A stretch of 64,000 bases of DNA, taken from positions 1-64,000 of the forward strand of contig NZ_CP127040.1 in the NCBI RefSeq assembly GCF_030316605.1, given 5' to 3'. The notes under the pieces are model-generated. The model ran no database searches. It was not told the DNA's origin and saw nothing but the letters and a program-made list of their open reading frames with translations. The position numbers were made by a program, and so were the translations under genes. Shown here one piece after another: positions 19,944 to 30,931 of the stretch (position 1 is its first letter; each line of letters begins with the position of its first letter). Origin of the DNA: Spiroplasma ixodetis Y32. GTDB taxonomy: Bacteria; Bacillota_I; Bacilli_A; Mycoplasmatales; VBWQ01.

Positions 19944-21161
19944 GGAATGGCAACACTTTTTAGGACTATTTTTTGGTAGACATTTGTGCTTGGTATTTGA
20001 TGGGGGTTAAGTAGTTTAGAGTGCTGTGAATTCTTATGTTGTTATATCAGTTGATGTAATCAAATAATTCTAATTTTAATTGGATTAATGATGTAAAATT
20101 TCTATCATTAATAAATTCTGTCTTAAAAGTTTTGAAAGTTGCCTCAGCAACAGCATTATCATAAGGACAGCCTTTTTTGTTTAAAGAACGATTAATATTG
20201 AATGCTAATAAAAGTTTATCAATCATTTTATTGTTAAATTCATTGCCGCGATCACTATGAAATATTTCAATATCTTTTAAACAGTGATTTGATTGCATAA
20301 ATGCTTGATTTACTAATGATGCATCTTTTTTAACTCCCCAACACTATGTCCAATAATTTCGCGGTTAAATAGGTCAATTAATAAACAAATATAGTTTCAT
20401 TTACCATTTAACTTGAACATAAGTTAAATCACTAACAATAACTTCATTTTTAATTCTATTATTAAAGTTTCTATTAACAAGATTGGTTATTTGACTATCA
20501 TTGACTTTATTATGATGATTTTTGAATGATAATTTAGTGTATTTTGATATTAAATTATGCTTATTCATAATTTCTTTAATTTTTCTGCGTGATAAATAAA
20601 TTTCTTGGTTTGCTAGTATGACTTTTAATCTTCTTGTTCCATAAACTTCTTTATTTTCTTTAAAAGCACTAATAACAGCTTGTTCATAAATATTATTTTG
20701 ATTTTTTTCTTTTTTCTTTAAATTAAAATAATATGTTGATTTAGAGAGTTTTAAAAAACGACACATTGTGCGAATTTTATATTTAGATTTATTTTTAAAA
20801 ATAATTTCTATTTTCTGCCTATTATTAGTGCTGCTTGCTTTAAAATATCATTTTCCATTCGTAACTGTTTTAATTCTTTATTTGCTTGAATTAATTGTTT
20901 TTCTAAATCAGAAAGATTATCTTTAGTTTTAAAACTACCTGAATTAGTAAATTGCTTAATTCATTTATAAGTAACTGCTCTTGGAACATTATACTCTTTA
21001 ACAAGGCAAGATATTGATTTACCACTTTGATATAAAGCTACTATTTGCTTTTTAAATTCGTCGGTATATGAGTTAATATTGGTCATAATTATAATTCCTT
21101 TCTTTTCACTAATTTGTTCACTTGTCTACGTAATTAGTGTCCAATAAAGTGTAACCCATCC
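19944..21161 (-). mobile_element. IS3-family element (copy 3)
   Basis: Full length, flanked by ACT on both sides (19941-19943, 21162-21164), a plausible 3-bp target duplication. orfA is open. orfB has small insertions at about 20335 (CTCCCC for CTCC) and 20407 (ATTTAAC for ATTAAC) that shift the frame between the first two catalytic Asp residues. Confidence 0.9.
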
Positions 21162-21246
21162 ACTTTATATAATAAAGATAAATTTATATATTGCAGTGGA
21201 AAGTGCTATCAACAAGCATTTAAACAACATATGTAACAAAATTTTA
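21162..21246 (+). pseudogene. fragment of small Zn-finger gene (tandem unit 1)
   Basis: ACTTTATATAATAAAGATAA through GCATTTAAACAACATATG matches codons 18-46 of the gene at 57612-57755 (NKDKFIYCSGKCYQ). It lies in the opposite orientation to the MreB-like gene next to it and recurs at the same place in each tandem unit. Confidence 0.7.
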
Positions 21247-21268
21247 ATTTTTAATTATTTTTATCTTA

Positions 21269-22531
21269 TTATTCTTCTTTTTTAAGAATTTCGCGGTTAG
21301 GATTTTGTTCGGCTATTATTTGTTTATAAATTGTATCACGATATTTTATACAACCATCAATAACATTATCTAAAGGGTTTTGAGCAATACGTACTTCAAA
21401 TATATCTCCTTCATATTTTTGACGAATTAGTTTTGTAGTTGATTTATTAGATTTAACTTCAATGAAATATTCTTTAGATAATTCTTCTTTAATGAATTCA
21501 TCTATTTTTTTAATATAAGCTCCACCCCCGCAAATTGTAATACCTTTACCTTTCTTCTTTAAATCACTAACACTACCAGTAGCTTTTTCTCCAACAGTTC
21601 TTAAGACTGTACGAATGGACGGAATAACATGTTCTCTAAATTCAACTTTCATAACATTTTCGCGAATTTCTTCGGGTGTAATTTCAATAGTTTTAGAAAT
21701 TGACATTGTTTCTCCGGGTTGGGAGTCCAGTCTAGGTAATGAAATTCCCGAAATAGTATACGGTTTTTCATTTTGATATTTCATAAGTGAGCCAATATTT
21801 TTAAGAACATCTTCAGCTTCTTTTGTTCCGATTCTTATAGCATGTTTTTTAGCAATATAGTCTTTAATTTTTTGTGTTAAAAAATCTCCAGCACAATGTG
21901 TTGTATATGAATATAAAATTGAATCATTATTAATGACAGCAATATCAGTACTTCCTCCTCCAATATCAATACACATAATTGCTGTTCCAAAAATATCTTG
22001 TCCTGAACCTAAAGCTGCCATTTTAACTTCTTCTTGTACAAAACCACGAAGTGCTCCTAATTGATGAACAATATTTTCTAGAGCTTCTCTTTGTATTGTA
22101 TTGATTTCACTTGGTGTAGCCATTAACACAATTAAATCACGATTTTTATCTATTTTTTCAAGTTCTTTAGAATTTTTTATAATATTATTATCAATTTGTT
22201 TTGAATTTTTAATTTCAAGTCTAAAATCTTGAAAAATTTTAGCAAGAATACGCTGTAAAGCATCGGGATCAGCAATATTACCATCACGAACTGGACGTTT
22301 AATAATAACATTTTCATTGCTTTTATCCATCAATGCTTTTGCTTCTTTACCATAAATAATTATATTTTTTTCATAATCTTCAGCTAAATATGTTGGTGCA
22401 TCATATCTAAGACCAGTATTAATATATCTAGCTTTAAAATTTTCAGTTCCAATATCTAAAGCTAATCACTGATAATCATTTATAGATTTAAGTTTATTAC
22501 TTTTCTTAATTTCTTTTATTCTTTTAAACAT
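21269..22531 (-). CDS. MreB-like actin homologue (tandem copy 1)
   Basis: 420 aa, actin-fold ATPase of MreB type: LVLDIGTENFKARYI (phosphate 1), IIKRPVRDGNIADPD (MreB-like RPxxDGxIAD), MATPSEINTIQREALENI, GFVQEEVKMAALGSGQD (hinge Glu region), CIDIGGGSTDIAVIN (phosphate 2) and ITICGGGAYIKKIDEF (adenosine loop). One UGA=Trp near residue 19. Its leader and RBS derive from an IS3 left end. Differs from copies 2 and 3 mainly near the C-terminus (GCIKYRD, NREILKKEE). Likely forms filaments for plasmid segregation or interacts with the cell's MreB cytoskeleton; inference. Confidence 0.85.
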
Positions 22532-22604
22532 TTTATTCTCCTTTCTTTTAACTAATTTGTTCACTTGTCTACGTAATTAGTGTCCAATAAAGTGTAACCC
22601 ATCC
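22532..22604 (-). mobile_element. IS3 left end fused to MreB-like copy 1
   Basis: Inverted terminal repeat and orfA leader (through GGATGGGTTACACTTTATTGG) directly upstream of the ATG at 22531, with RBS AGAAAGGAG. There is no orfA or orfB. Confidence 0.8.
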
Positions 22605-22713
22605 ACACTTTATATAATAAAGATAAATTTATATATTGCAGTGGAAAGTGCTATCAACAAGCATTTAAACAACATATGTAACAAAATTTTAATTTTTAAT
22701 TATTTTTATCTTA

Positions 22714-23976
22714 TTATTCTTCTTTTTTAAGAAGCTCACGGTTAGGATTTTGTTCAGCTATTATTTGTTTATAAATTGTATCACGATATTTTACACAACC
22801 ATCAATAACATTATCTAAAGGGTTTTGAGCAATACGTACTTCAAAGATATCTCCTTCATATTTTTGACGAATTAGTTTTGTAGTTGATTTATTAGATTTA
22901 ACTTCAATGAAATATTCTTTAGATAATTCTTCTTTAATGAATTCATCTATTTTTTTAATGTAAGCTCCACCCCCGCAAATTGTAATACCTTTACCTTTCT
23001 TCTTTAAATCACTAACACTACCAGTAGCTTTTTCTCCAACAGTTCTTAAGACTGTACGAATGGACGGAATAACATGTTCTCTAAATTCAACTTTCATAAC
23101 ATTTTCGCGAATTTCTTCGGGTGTAATTTCAATAGTTTTAGAAATTGACATTGTTTCTCCGGGTTGGGAGTCCAGTCTAGGTAATGAAATTCCCGAAATA
23201 GTATACGGTTTTTCATTTTGATATTTCATAAGTGAGCCAATATTTTTAAGAACATCTTCAGCTTCTTTTGTTCCGATTCTTATAGCATGTTTTTTAGCAA
23301 TATAGTCTTTAATTTTTTGTGTTAAAAAATCTCCAGCACAATGTGTTGTATATGAATATAAAATTGAATCATTATTAATGACAGCAATATCAGTACTTCC
23401 TCCTCCAATATCAATACACATAATTGCTGTTCCAAAAATATCTTGTCCTGAACCTAAAGCTGCCATTTTAACTTCTTCTTGTACAAAACCACGAAGTGCT
23501 CCTAATTGATGAACAATATTTTCTAGAGCTTCTCTTTGTATTGTATTGATTTCACTTGGTGTAGCCATTAACACAATTAAATCACGATTTTTATCTATTT
23601 TTTCAAGTTCTTTAGAATTTTTTATAATATTATTATCAATTTGTTTTGAATTTTTAATTTCAAGTCTAAAATCTTGAAAAATTTTAGCAAGAATACGCTG
23701 TAAAGCATCGGGATCAGCAATATTACCATCACGAACTGGACGTTTAATAATAACATTTTCATTGCTTTTATCCATCAATGCTTTTGCTTCTTTACCATAA
23801 ATAATTATATTTTTTTCATAATCTTCAGCTAAATATGTTGGTGCATCATATCTAAGACCAGTATTAATATATCTAGCTTTAAAATTTTCAGTTCCAATAT
23901 CTAAAGCTAATCACTGATAATCATTTATAGATTTAAGTTTATTACTTTTCTTAATTTCTTTTATTCTTTTAAACAT
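22714..23976 (-). CDS. MreB-like actin homologue (tandem copy 2)
   Basis: 420 aa, same motifs and near-identical sequence to copies 1 and 3. C-terminal variant GCVKYRD...NRELLKKEE as in copy 3. Upstream 23977-24048 is again an IS3 left end, so this copy and copy 1 share the same captured leader. No interruption in frame. Confidence 0.85.
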
Positions 23977-24048
23977 TTTATTCTCCTTTCTTTTAACTAA
24001 TTTGTTCACTTGTCTACGTAATTAGTGTCCAATAAAGTGTAACCCATC
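23977..24048 (-). mobile_element. IS3 left end fused to MreB-like copy 2
   Basis: Same structure as 22532-22604: terminal repeat, orfA leader, RBS, then the MreB-like ATG. Confidence 0.8.
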
Positions 24049-24156
24049 CACTTTATATAATAAAGATAAATTTATATATTGCAGTGGGAAGTGCCATCAA
24101 CAAGCATTTAAACAACATATGTAACAAAATTTTAATTTTTAATTATTTTTATCTTA

Positions 24157-25419
24157 TTATTCTTCTTTTTTAAGAAGCTCACGGTTAGGATTTTGTTCAG
24201 CTATTATTTGTTTATAAATTGTATCACGATATTTTACACAACCATCAATAACATTATCTAAAGGGTTTTGAGCAATACGTACTTCAAAGATATCTCCTTC
24301 ATATTTTTGACGAATTAGTTTTGTAGTTGATTTATTAGATTTAACTTCAATGAAATATTCTTTAGATAATTCTTCTTTAATGAATTCATCTATTTTTTTA
24401 ATGTAAGCTCCACCCCCACAAATTGTAATACCCTTACCTTTCTTCTTTAAATCACTAACACTACCAGCAGCTTTTTCTCCAACAGTTCTTAAGACTGTAC
24501 GAATGGACGGAATAACATGTTCTCTAAATTCAACTTTCATAACATTTTCGCGAATTTCTTCGGGTGTAATTTCAATAGTTTTAGAAATTGACATTGTTTC
24601 TCCGGGTTGGGAGTCCAGTCTAGGTAATGAAATTCCCGAAATAGTATACGCTTTTTCATTTTGATATTTCATAAGTGAGCCAATATTTTTAAGAACATCT
24701 TCAGCTTCTTTTGTTCCGATTCTTATAGCATGTTTTTTAGCAATATAGTCTTTAATTTTTTGTGTTAAAAAATCTCCAGCACAATGTGTTGTATATGAAT
24801 ATAAAATTGAATCATTATTAATGACAGCAATATCAGTACTTCCTCCTCCAATATCAATACACATAATTGCTGTTCCAAAAATATCTTGTCCTGAACCTAA
24901 AGCTGCCATTTTAACTTCTTCTTGTACAAAACCACGAAGTGCTCCTAATTGATGAACAATATTTTCTAGAGCTTCTCTTTGTATTGTATTGATTTCACTT
25001 GGTGTAGCCATTAACACAATTAAATCACGATTTTTATCTATTTTTTCAAGTTCTTTAGAATTTTTTATAATATTATTATCAATTTGTTTTGAATTTTTAA
25101 TTTCAAGTCTAAAATCTTGAAAAATTTTAGCAAGAATACGCTGTAAAGCATCGGGATCAGCAATATTACCATCACGAACTGGACGTTTAATAATAACATT
25201 TTCATTGCTTTTATCCATCAATGCTTTTGCTTCTTTACCATAAATAATTATATTTTTTTCATAATCTTCAGCTAAATATGTTGGTGCATCATATCTAAGA
25301 CCAGTATTAATATATCTAGCTTTAAAATTTTCAGTTCCAATATCTAAAGCTAATCACTGATAATCATTTATAGATTTAAGTTTATTACTTTTCTTAATTT
25401 CTTTTATTCTTTTAAACAT
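24157..25419 (-). CDS. MreB-like actin homologue (tandem copy 3, native upstream)
   Basis: 420 aa, all actin motifs present; differs from copy 2 at NEKAYTIS (Ala for Pro) and EKAAGSV. Unlike the other copies its upstream sequence is not an IS end: AAATGAGGTAAAGAAAATG gives a GAGG RBS. This may be the parental gene from which the IS-linked copies arose. Such actins usually act as filaments in DNA segregation; the role here is inferred from the neighbouring HU and parA genes. Confidence 0.85.
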
Positions 25420-25728
25420 TTTCTTTACCTCATTTTTAAAAAATTTTAAACCCTAAATTTTCTTACTTATAATTTTATCAAATTTACTGAATAAATCTTT
25501 AGTAATTATAAAATATGTCTACTAATAAAAGAAGAATTAAAAAAATTATCAAGTTTAAAAATGGAAATTTATAACAAAAATTTAGAAAAATTAAAAAGTT
25601 TGATGAAGTTAAAATTAATAGCTTTGAAAAAATTCTAAGGGTTATAAAATAAACTTACTAAAATTATAAAAAAAGAGATTGCAATTGCAATCTTTCTTAT
25701 ATTTAAAATTAAATTTTTGGATATGTTA
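25420..25728. other. gene-poor region with palindrome
   Basis: No convincing gene. Plus-strand scraps such as MSTNKRRIKKIIKFKNGN and KFDEVKINSFEKILRVIK look like remnants of a Lys-rich protein. AGATTGCAATTGCAATCT (25676-25693) between A- and T-runs is a likely bidirectional terminator. Confidence 0.4.
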
Positions 25729-25808
25729 CACTCTAAACTACTTAACCCCCATCAAATACCAAGCACAAATGTCTACCAAAAAATAGTCCTAAAAAAGGTT
25801 GCCATTCC
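25729..25808 (+). mobile_element. IS3-family right-end fragment
   Basis: Last 80 bases of the element (end of orfB and AAAGGTTGCCATTCC). It cuts off the 3' part of the parA gene lying on the other strand. Confidence 0.85.
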
Positions 25809-25912
25809 AATTTTCATTTCCCAATATAATATCAATATTTTTATATTTTGTTTTTTGAATAATATTTTTTAATGAAAATTTAAAAGATTGAAAGATTTTC
25901 ATAATATTTTTA

Positions 25913-26852
25913 CGGACTTCTCCCCACATTTACTTGTTGAAGAAACAATGAAATTGAATGAGTTCAACAATGCTTTTCAAACAGAACAGGATTGTTTAAA
26001 ATATATAGCAAGTTTGAAGAAAAACAAATGTATCATGTGTTCTTGAACAAGTTTGAATACTTCTAATTTAAGAAGAATAAGATGTTTGAAATGTCATCAA
26101 ACATTTAGTATTCTTCATGGCACCATTTTTTACAAGTCACAAACACCTTTGAGATTTTGGTTTTATCTCATCTTTAGATGAATAAACACCAAACATGGAA
26201 TTACATCAACTGATGTTGCAAAAGAATTGGGTGTGACTTTGAAAACTGCTTGAAGAATGGGTCATGAAATCAGAAATCGTATTGCCAAACAAGAACATCA
26301 ATTTATTGTTGAGGGCATAGTGCAAATGGATGAAATGTATCTTTCACATATGGGTTTTAAAAAACAAGGAAGATCTTTGATAAATAAAACATTAATTGTT
26401 GGGATTTATGAAAAAACAACCAATAATTTAATTGTGAAAGTAATCAAAAACGCAAAAAGTAAAAATCTTTTGCAGTTTGCAAGAAACCATATTTCTTCAA
26501 AGTGTGATGTACATACTGATTCTTGAAAAGGATATCGTGATTTCAAATCACTTTTCCCTAATCACAAAACAGTTAACCATCAAGATGGTTATGTTTCAAA
26601 AATTGGCGTAAATACCAATCGAATTGAATCAGTATGAAAACATATACGAAGAACATTTAAAACACATATCAAAGTTGCAAAACATCATGTTCATTTATAT
26701 GCCAAAGAAGCTGCATATAAATTCAACAAGATACCTACTTTTGAAACTGTAATGCTATGTTTCATTTAAAAATGTGGGGAGAAGTCCGTATATAGGCTTT
26801 TCTCAGCATTTATGTGATAAAATTTAAAATAGTACATAAAGGGAGAAAAGCC
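25913..26852 (+). mobile_element. IS1595-like insertion sequence (copy D)
   Basis: 940 bp, flanked by TATTTTTA (25905-25912, 26853-26860). One A is missing from the A-run in the terminal palindrome. Inserted in parA. Confidence 0.93.
25948..26769 (+). CDS. IS1595-family transposase (copy D, intact)
   Basis: 273 aa, full zinc ribbon, HTH and DDE residues; one substitution near the catalytic Glu (NRIESVW for NQIESVW). The spacer before the ATG reads TTGAAGAAACA instead of GTGGAGGAAACA, weakening the RBS. Confidence 0.9.
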
Positions 26853-27013
26853 TATTTTTATTTATATCAATATTATCAGATACAAATTGAACTGATAACG
26901 TTGCTTGAGGATCTAAATCAATTAGTAAAATTTTTTTATTTTTTAAAGCTAATTTATAAGCAATATTTTTACAAAGAGTAGTCTTTCCAACTCCACCCTT
27001 TTTAACAGCAAAA

Positions 27014-27289
27014 CTAATCATTTTCATTTTCTAATTCCTCCAAATTTATATTATATCTTGTTGCTAAGATTTCGTTCATCAAAGTTGTAGGTAATCATTT
27101 TTTTTGCTTTGCCTCTTGTCTAAAAAGTTTTACTAATTTTTTATGACAAGTCATATTAGGTAATATTTGAGAATAGTCTCTTTTTTTAAATTCTTTGGTT
27201 CCTCTTTCAGAAGCAAGTTTATTTACTAAGCTATTTTTCTCATTTGTAGTTAATTCTTCTCGTTTTAATAATTCTGATAATTTTGACAT
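27014..27289 (-). CDS. small ParA-operon DNA-binding-like protein
   Basis: 91 aa, overlapping the parA start by 14 bases. MSKLSELLKREELTTNEKNS, then a conserved block shared with the 92-aa protein at 31257-31535: F.KRDxxxxLPxMTCxxxLVxxFRxEAKxKKWxxxTLMNEIL. Charged and helical; position before parA suggests a partition or copy-control regulator. One UGA=Trp. No named family recognised. Confidence 0.7.
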
Positions 27290-27295
27290 AATATT

Positions 27296-27384
27296 CTCCT
27301 TATACTTATATAACTAGTTATACTGATATTATTTAATTATACAATAAATTAATAATATAATTAAATAAATGATTTTATAAATTA
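27296..27384 (-). promoter_or_regulatory. duplicated upstream region, copy 1
   Basis: CTTATATAACTAGTTATACTG and the following AT-rich sequence are repeated almost exactly at 27964-28053 before the HU gene. TATAACTAGTTATA is a perfect palindrome just upstream of each RBS, suggesting a common operator. Confidence 0.6.
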
Positions 27385-27385
27385 A

Positions 27386-27420
27386 TATAACCAGTTCTAT
27401 TTATAGAACTGGTTATATTT
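27386..27420 (+). terminator. hairpin with T-run
   Basis: ATAACCAGTTCTA and TAGAACTGGTTAT form a 13-bp stem followed by ATTTTTT on the plus strand. Confidence 0.6.
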
Positions 27421-27501
27421 TTTAATATTTCATAATATTAAATATATTTAAAATATTTTAACCTGATCAAAAAGTAAAAATAATTTAATTGTTCATTAAA
27501 T

Positions 27502-27523
27502 AAAGGTCATATATGACCTTTAT
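27502..27523 (-). terminator. terminator of HU/small-gene operon
   Basis: AAAGGTCATATATGACCTTT palindrome just after the stop at 27528. The same hairpin follows the homologous small gene at 58220-58245. Confidence 0.7.
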
Positions 27524-27527
27524 TTTG

Positions 27528-27650
27528 TTATTTATTTTCAGTTTCATTTTTATTTCTGAATTCTGACTTTGCAACTGGTTTATTTTTATTATCACATGAA
27601 CCAGTTTTACATTTTCTTTTTTTAAATTTTTCTTTTAATTTATTAAACAT
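27528..27650 (-). CDS. small Cys protein downstream of HU
   Basis: 40 aa, MFNKLKEKFKKRKCKTGSCD, then NKNKPVAKSEFRNKNETENK. Starts 8 bases inside the HU gene end, as its homologues do. Two Cys residues (CKTGSC) could bind a metal. Unknown function; conserved partner of HU on these replicons. Confidence 0.65.
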   Translation of the reverse strand: MFNKLKEKFKKRKCKTGSCDNKNKPVAKSEFRNKNETENK

Positions 27651-27957
27651 TTGTTTTTACCTCAGTTTCTTTTTGAATGATGGCTGATTTAATTGTTTGT
27701 TTATAAATAGACTTTGGTTGAAATTTCGGTGAGTAATGTTCATTCATTTGTAAAGTTTGTCCAGTTTTAGGATTTCTAACAGTTCTTGCATTCTTTTTAA
27801 CAATCATGAATTTTCCAAGATTTGAAATATCAACAAATTCACCAATCGAATTTTTAGCAATAATTATTTCTGAAAGTTTATCAATGCAGTTTTCAACATC
27901 TTTTTGATTCAAATTAATTTCATTACTTATTGCTTTTACTAATTGTTTTTTATTCAT
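27643..27957 (-). CDS. HU-family DNA-binding protein
   Basis: 104 aa, same family signs as the HU at 3337 (GEFVDISNLGKFMIVKKNAR, RNPKTGQTLQMNEHY, PKFQPKSIYKQTIKSA). Dimeric DNA-bending protein. RBS AGGAGG. The upstream 90 bp duplicates the upstream region of the gene at 27014-27289. Confidence 0.92.
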   Translation of the reverse strand: MNKKQLVKAISNEINLNQKDVENCIDKLSEIIIAKNSIGEFVDISNLGKFMIVKKNARTVRNPKTGQTLQMNEHYSPKFQPKSIYKQTIKSAIIQKETEVKTNV

Positions 27958-28083
27958 ACTATCCTCCTTATATAACTAGTTATACTGATATTATTTAATT
28001 ATACAATAAATTAATAATATAATTAAATAAATGATTTTATAAACTAATATAACCATCAATATTATTTAAAATATTTTGTAGTT

Positions 28084-29299
28084 GGAATGGCAACACTTTT
28101 TAGGACTATTTTTTGGTAGACATTTGTGCTTGGTATTTGATGGGGGTTAAGTAGTTTAGAGTGCTGTGAATTCTTATGTTGTTATATCAGTTGATGTAAT
28201 CAAATAATTCTAATTTTAATTGGATTAATGATGTAAAATTTCTATCATTAATAAATTCTGTCTTAAAAGTTTTGAAAGTTGGTTCAGCAACAGCATTATC
28301 ATAAGGACAGCCTTTTTTGTTTAAAGAACGATTAATATTGAATGCTAATAAAAGTTTATCAATCATTTTATTGTTAAATTCATTGCCGCGATCACTATGA
28401 AATATTTCAATATCTTTTAAACAGTGATTTGATTGCATAAATGCTTGATTTACTAATAATGCATCTTTTTTAACTCCAAACACTATGTCCAATAATTTCG
28501 CGGTTAAATAGGTCAATTAATAAGCAAATATAGTTTCATTTACCATTAACTTGAACATAAGTTAAATCACTAACAATAACTTCATTTTTAATTCTATTAT
28601 TAAAGTTTCTATTAACAAGATTGGTTATTTGACTATCATTGACTTTATTATGATGATTTTTGAATGATAATTTAGTGTATTTTGATATTAAATTATGATT
28701 ATTCATAATTTCTTTAATTTTTCTGCGTGATAAATAAATTTCTTGGTTTGCTAGTATGACTTTTAATCTTCTTGTTCCATAAACTTCTTTATTTTCTTTA
28801 AAAGCACTAATAACAGCTTGTTCATAAATATTATTTTGTTTTTTTTCTTTTTTCTTTAAATTAAAATAATATGTTGATTTAGAGAGTTTTAAAAAACGAC
28901 ACATTGTGCGAATTTTATATTTAGATTTATTTTTAACAATAATTTCTATTTTCTGCCTATTATTAGTGCTGCTTGCTTTAAAATATCATTTACCATTCGT
29001 AACTGTTTTAATTCTTTATTTGCTTGAATTAATTGTTTTTCTAAATCAGAAAGATTATCTTTAGTTTTAAAACTACCTGAATTAGTAAATTGCTTAATTC
29101 ATTTATAAGTAACTGCTCTTGTAACATTATACTCTTTAACAAGGCAAGATATTGATTTACAACTTTGATATAAAGCTACTATTTGCTTTTTAAATTCGTC
29201 GGTATATGAGTTAATATTGGTCATAATTATAATTCCTTTCTTTTAACTAATTTGTTCACTTGTCTACGTAATTAGTGTCCAATAAAGTGTAACCCATCC
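28084..29299 (-). mobile_element. IS3-family element (copy 4)
   Basis: Full-length ends. orfB is split by an extra A near 28478 (ACTCCAAACAC) and carries NAVAEPTF where others have NAVAEATF. The leader reads TTTTAACTAATTTG, as in the MreB-linked IS ends, rather than TTTTCACTAATTTG. No clear target duplication. Confidence 0.9.
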
Positions 29300-29378
29300 A
29301 ATGATTATCTAAATTTAACATCAAACAACAAGAAATGAAAGATATAATTTTATGATTAAAAGATATAATACTTTTTTA

Positions 29379-30319
29379 GGCTTTTCTCCCTTTATGTACT
29401 ATTTTTAAATTTTATCACATAAATTCTGAGAAAAGCCTATCTACGGACTTCTCCCCACATTTTTAAATGAAACATAGCATTACAGTTTCAAAAGTAGGTA
29501 TCTTGTTGAATTTATATGCAGCTTCTTTGGCATATAAATGAACATGATGTTTTGCAACTTTGATATGTGTTTTAAATGTTCTTCGTATATGTTTTCATAC
29601 TGATTCAATTTGATTGGTATTTACGCCAATTTTTGAAACATAACCATCTTGATGGTTAACTGTTTTGTGATTAGGGAAAAGTGATTTGAAATCACGATAT
29701 CCTTTTCAAGAATCAGTATGTACATCACACTTTGAAGAAATATGGTTTCTTGCAAACTGCAAAAGATTTTTACTTTTTGCGTTTTTGATTACTTTCACAA
29801 TTAAATTATTGGTTGTTTTTTCATAAATCCCAACAATTAATGTTTTATTTATCAAAGATCTTCCTTGTTTTTTAAAACCCATATGTGAAAGATACATTTC
29901 ATCCATTTGCACTATGCCCTCAACAATAAATTGATGTTCTTGTTTGGCAATACGATTTCTGATTTCATGACCCATTCTTCAAGCAGTTTTCAAAGTCATA
30001 CCCAATTCTTTTGCAACATCAGTTGATGTAATTCCATGTTTGGTGTTTATTCATCTAAAGATGAGATAAAATCAAAATCTCAAAGGTGTTTGTGACTTGT
30101 AAAAAATGGTGCCATGAAGAATACTAAATGTTTGATGACATTTCAAACATCTTATTCTTCTTAAATTAGAAGTATTCAAACTTGTTCAAGAACACATGAT
30201 ACATTTGTTTTTCTTCAAACTTGCTATATATTTTAAACAATCCTGTTCTGTTTGAAAAGCATTGTTGAACTCATTCAATTTCATTGTTTCTTCAACAAGT
30301 AAATGTGGGGAGAAGTCCG
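29379..30319 (-). mobile_element. IS1595-like insertion sequence (copy F)
   Basis: 941 bp with intact ends. Flanks differ (CTTTTTTA left, TTCCAAAT right), so no target duplication: the two sides were brought together by recombination. Confidence 0.9.
29463..30284 (-). CDS. IS1595-family transposase (copy F, apparently intact)
   Basis: 822 bases, 273 aa, with zinc ribbon, HTH and DDE blocks (QMDEMY, HTDSW, QIESVW). One substitution in the HTH (LGMTLKTAW for LGVTLKTAW). The upstream spacer has TTGAAGAAACA as in copy D. Confidence 0.88.
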
Positions 30320-30631
30320 TTCCAAATTATACAAATATTTAATATTTTTAGGTTTTGTTGATTTAAATAATAATTCTTCAAGAGGTTTATTTTTGTAGAA
30401 AATATCATAAAAACGTTTAGCTCAATAATAAAAAGTTTGCTTTGGCATATGTAATTGAGAAATTATTTCTTTACAAGAATTTTTATTTTTAAAAATAAAA
30501 CAAAATTTTCTAAATTTACGATAATAAATATTAACTTTATTAATATTTTTATCATTTTTATATTTTTCTACAAACTTGTTAAATTTATAATCAAATTTAG
30601 TAAAATCAGCACTATTAATTAAATATTTCAT
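30320..30631 (-). pseudogene. N-terminal fragment of another transposase-like gene
   Basis: Minus strand starts MKYLINSADFTKFDYKFNKF and includes a helix-turn-helix segment KEIISQLHMPKQTFYYWAKR followed by ELLFKSTKPKNIKYLYNLE. The latter resembles the 'W-x-R...KSRRPK' block found at the start of rve-type (IS481/IS1202-like) transposases. It is cut by IS copy F at 30319. Confidence 0.45.
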
Positions 30632-30639
30632 TTTAAACT

Positions 30640-30931
30640 ACACCTCAACTAATAATATAAAGTTATAAAAACTTTTATTAGTCCAAAAAGTGTGTCTAAT
30701 CTACAGAAAATTAAACATGCCACAAATAAAAAAATAAGAAATTTGATTGTTAGGAATATTGATAAATAAAAAAAATATGCTCTATTTCTGACAAATAAAA
30801 CATAGTACTATAAGAAGGCATAGTGCTATAACAACATAAATACTCTTTTCTTATAGTAGTTTAATTATAACAATAAATAAACAAATAAAATAAATAATTA
30901 AGGTCACAAGAATACTAAAAAAACTGTATTC
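30640..30931. other. intergenic region with inverted repeats
   Basis: No gene seen. ACTATAAGAA (about 30809) and TTCTTATAGT (about 30857) form a spaced inverted repeat. AAGAATAC/GTATTCTT (30906-30933) is a likely terminator of the small minus-strand gene 30932-31096. Confidence 0.4.

Larger units (their letters stand above)
21162..25419. repeat. three tandem 1.44-kb units carrying MreB-like genes
   Basis: Units start at 21162, 22605 and 24049 (1443-1444 bp apart). Each holds, on the plus strand, a fragment of the Zn-finger gene, then an inverted complete MreB-like gene. The first two also have an IS3 left end with orfA leader at the outer side. The third unit instead has a native-looking upstream region. 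The repeats differ by a handful of bases. Confidence 0.9.
25809..27027 (-). pseudogene. parA: parA disrupted by IS1595-like copy D and 3'-truncated
   Basis: Minus strand starts [20 protein letters not shown] at 27027 with intact Walker A, and LLIDLDPQATLSVQF. It is cut at 26853 by the IS. The frame resumes on the far side (25912-25809) as NIMKIFQSFKFSLKNIIQKT then KYKNIDIIL, matching the intact part of the parA at 31538, and ends at an IS3 fragment. The 8-bp repeat TATTTTTA marks the insertion. Confidence 0.85.

Noticed and set aside
21162..25419. CRISPR-like or satellite array
   Set aside because: Repeat units are 1.44 kb with full genes; no short repeats and spacers.
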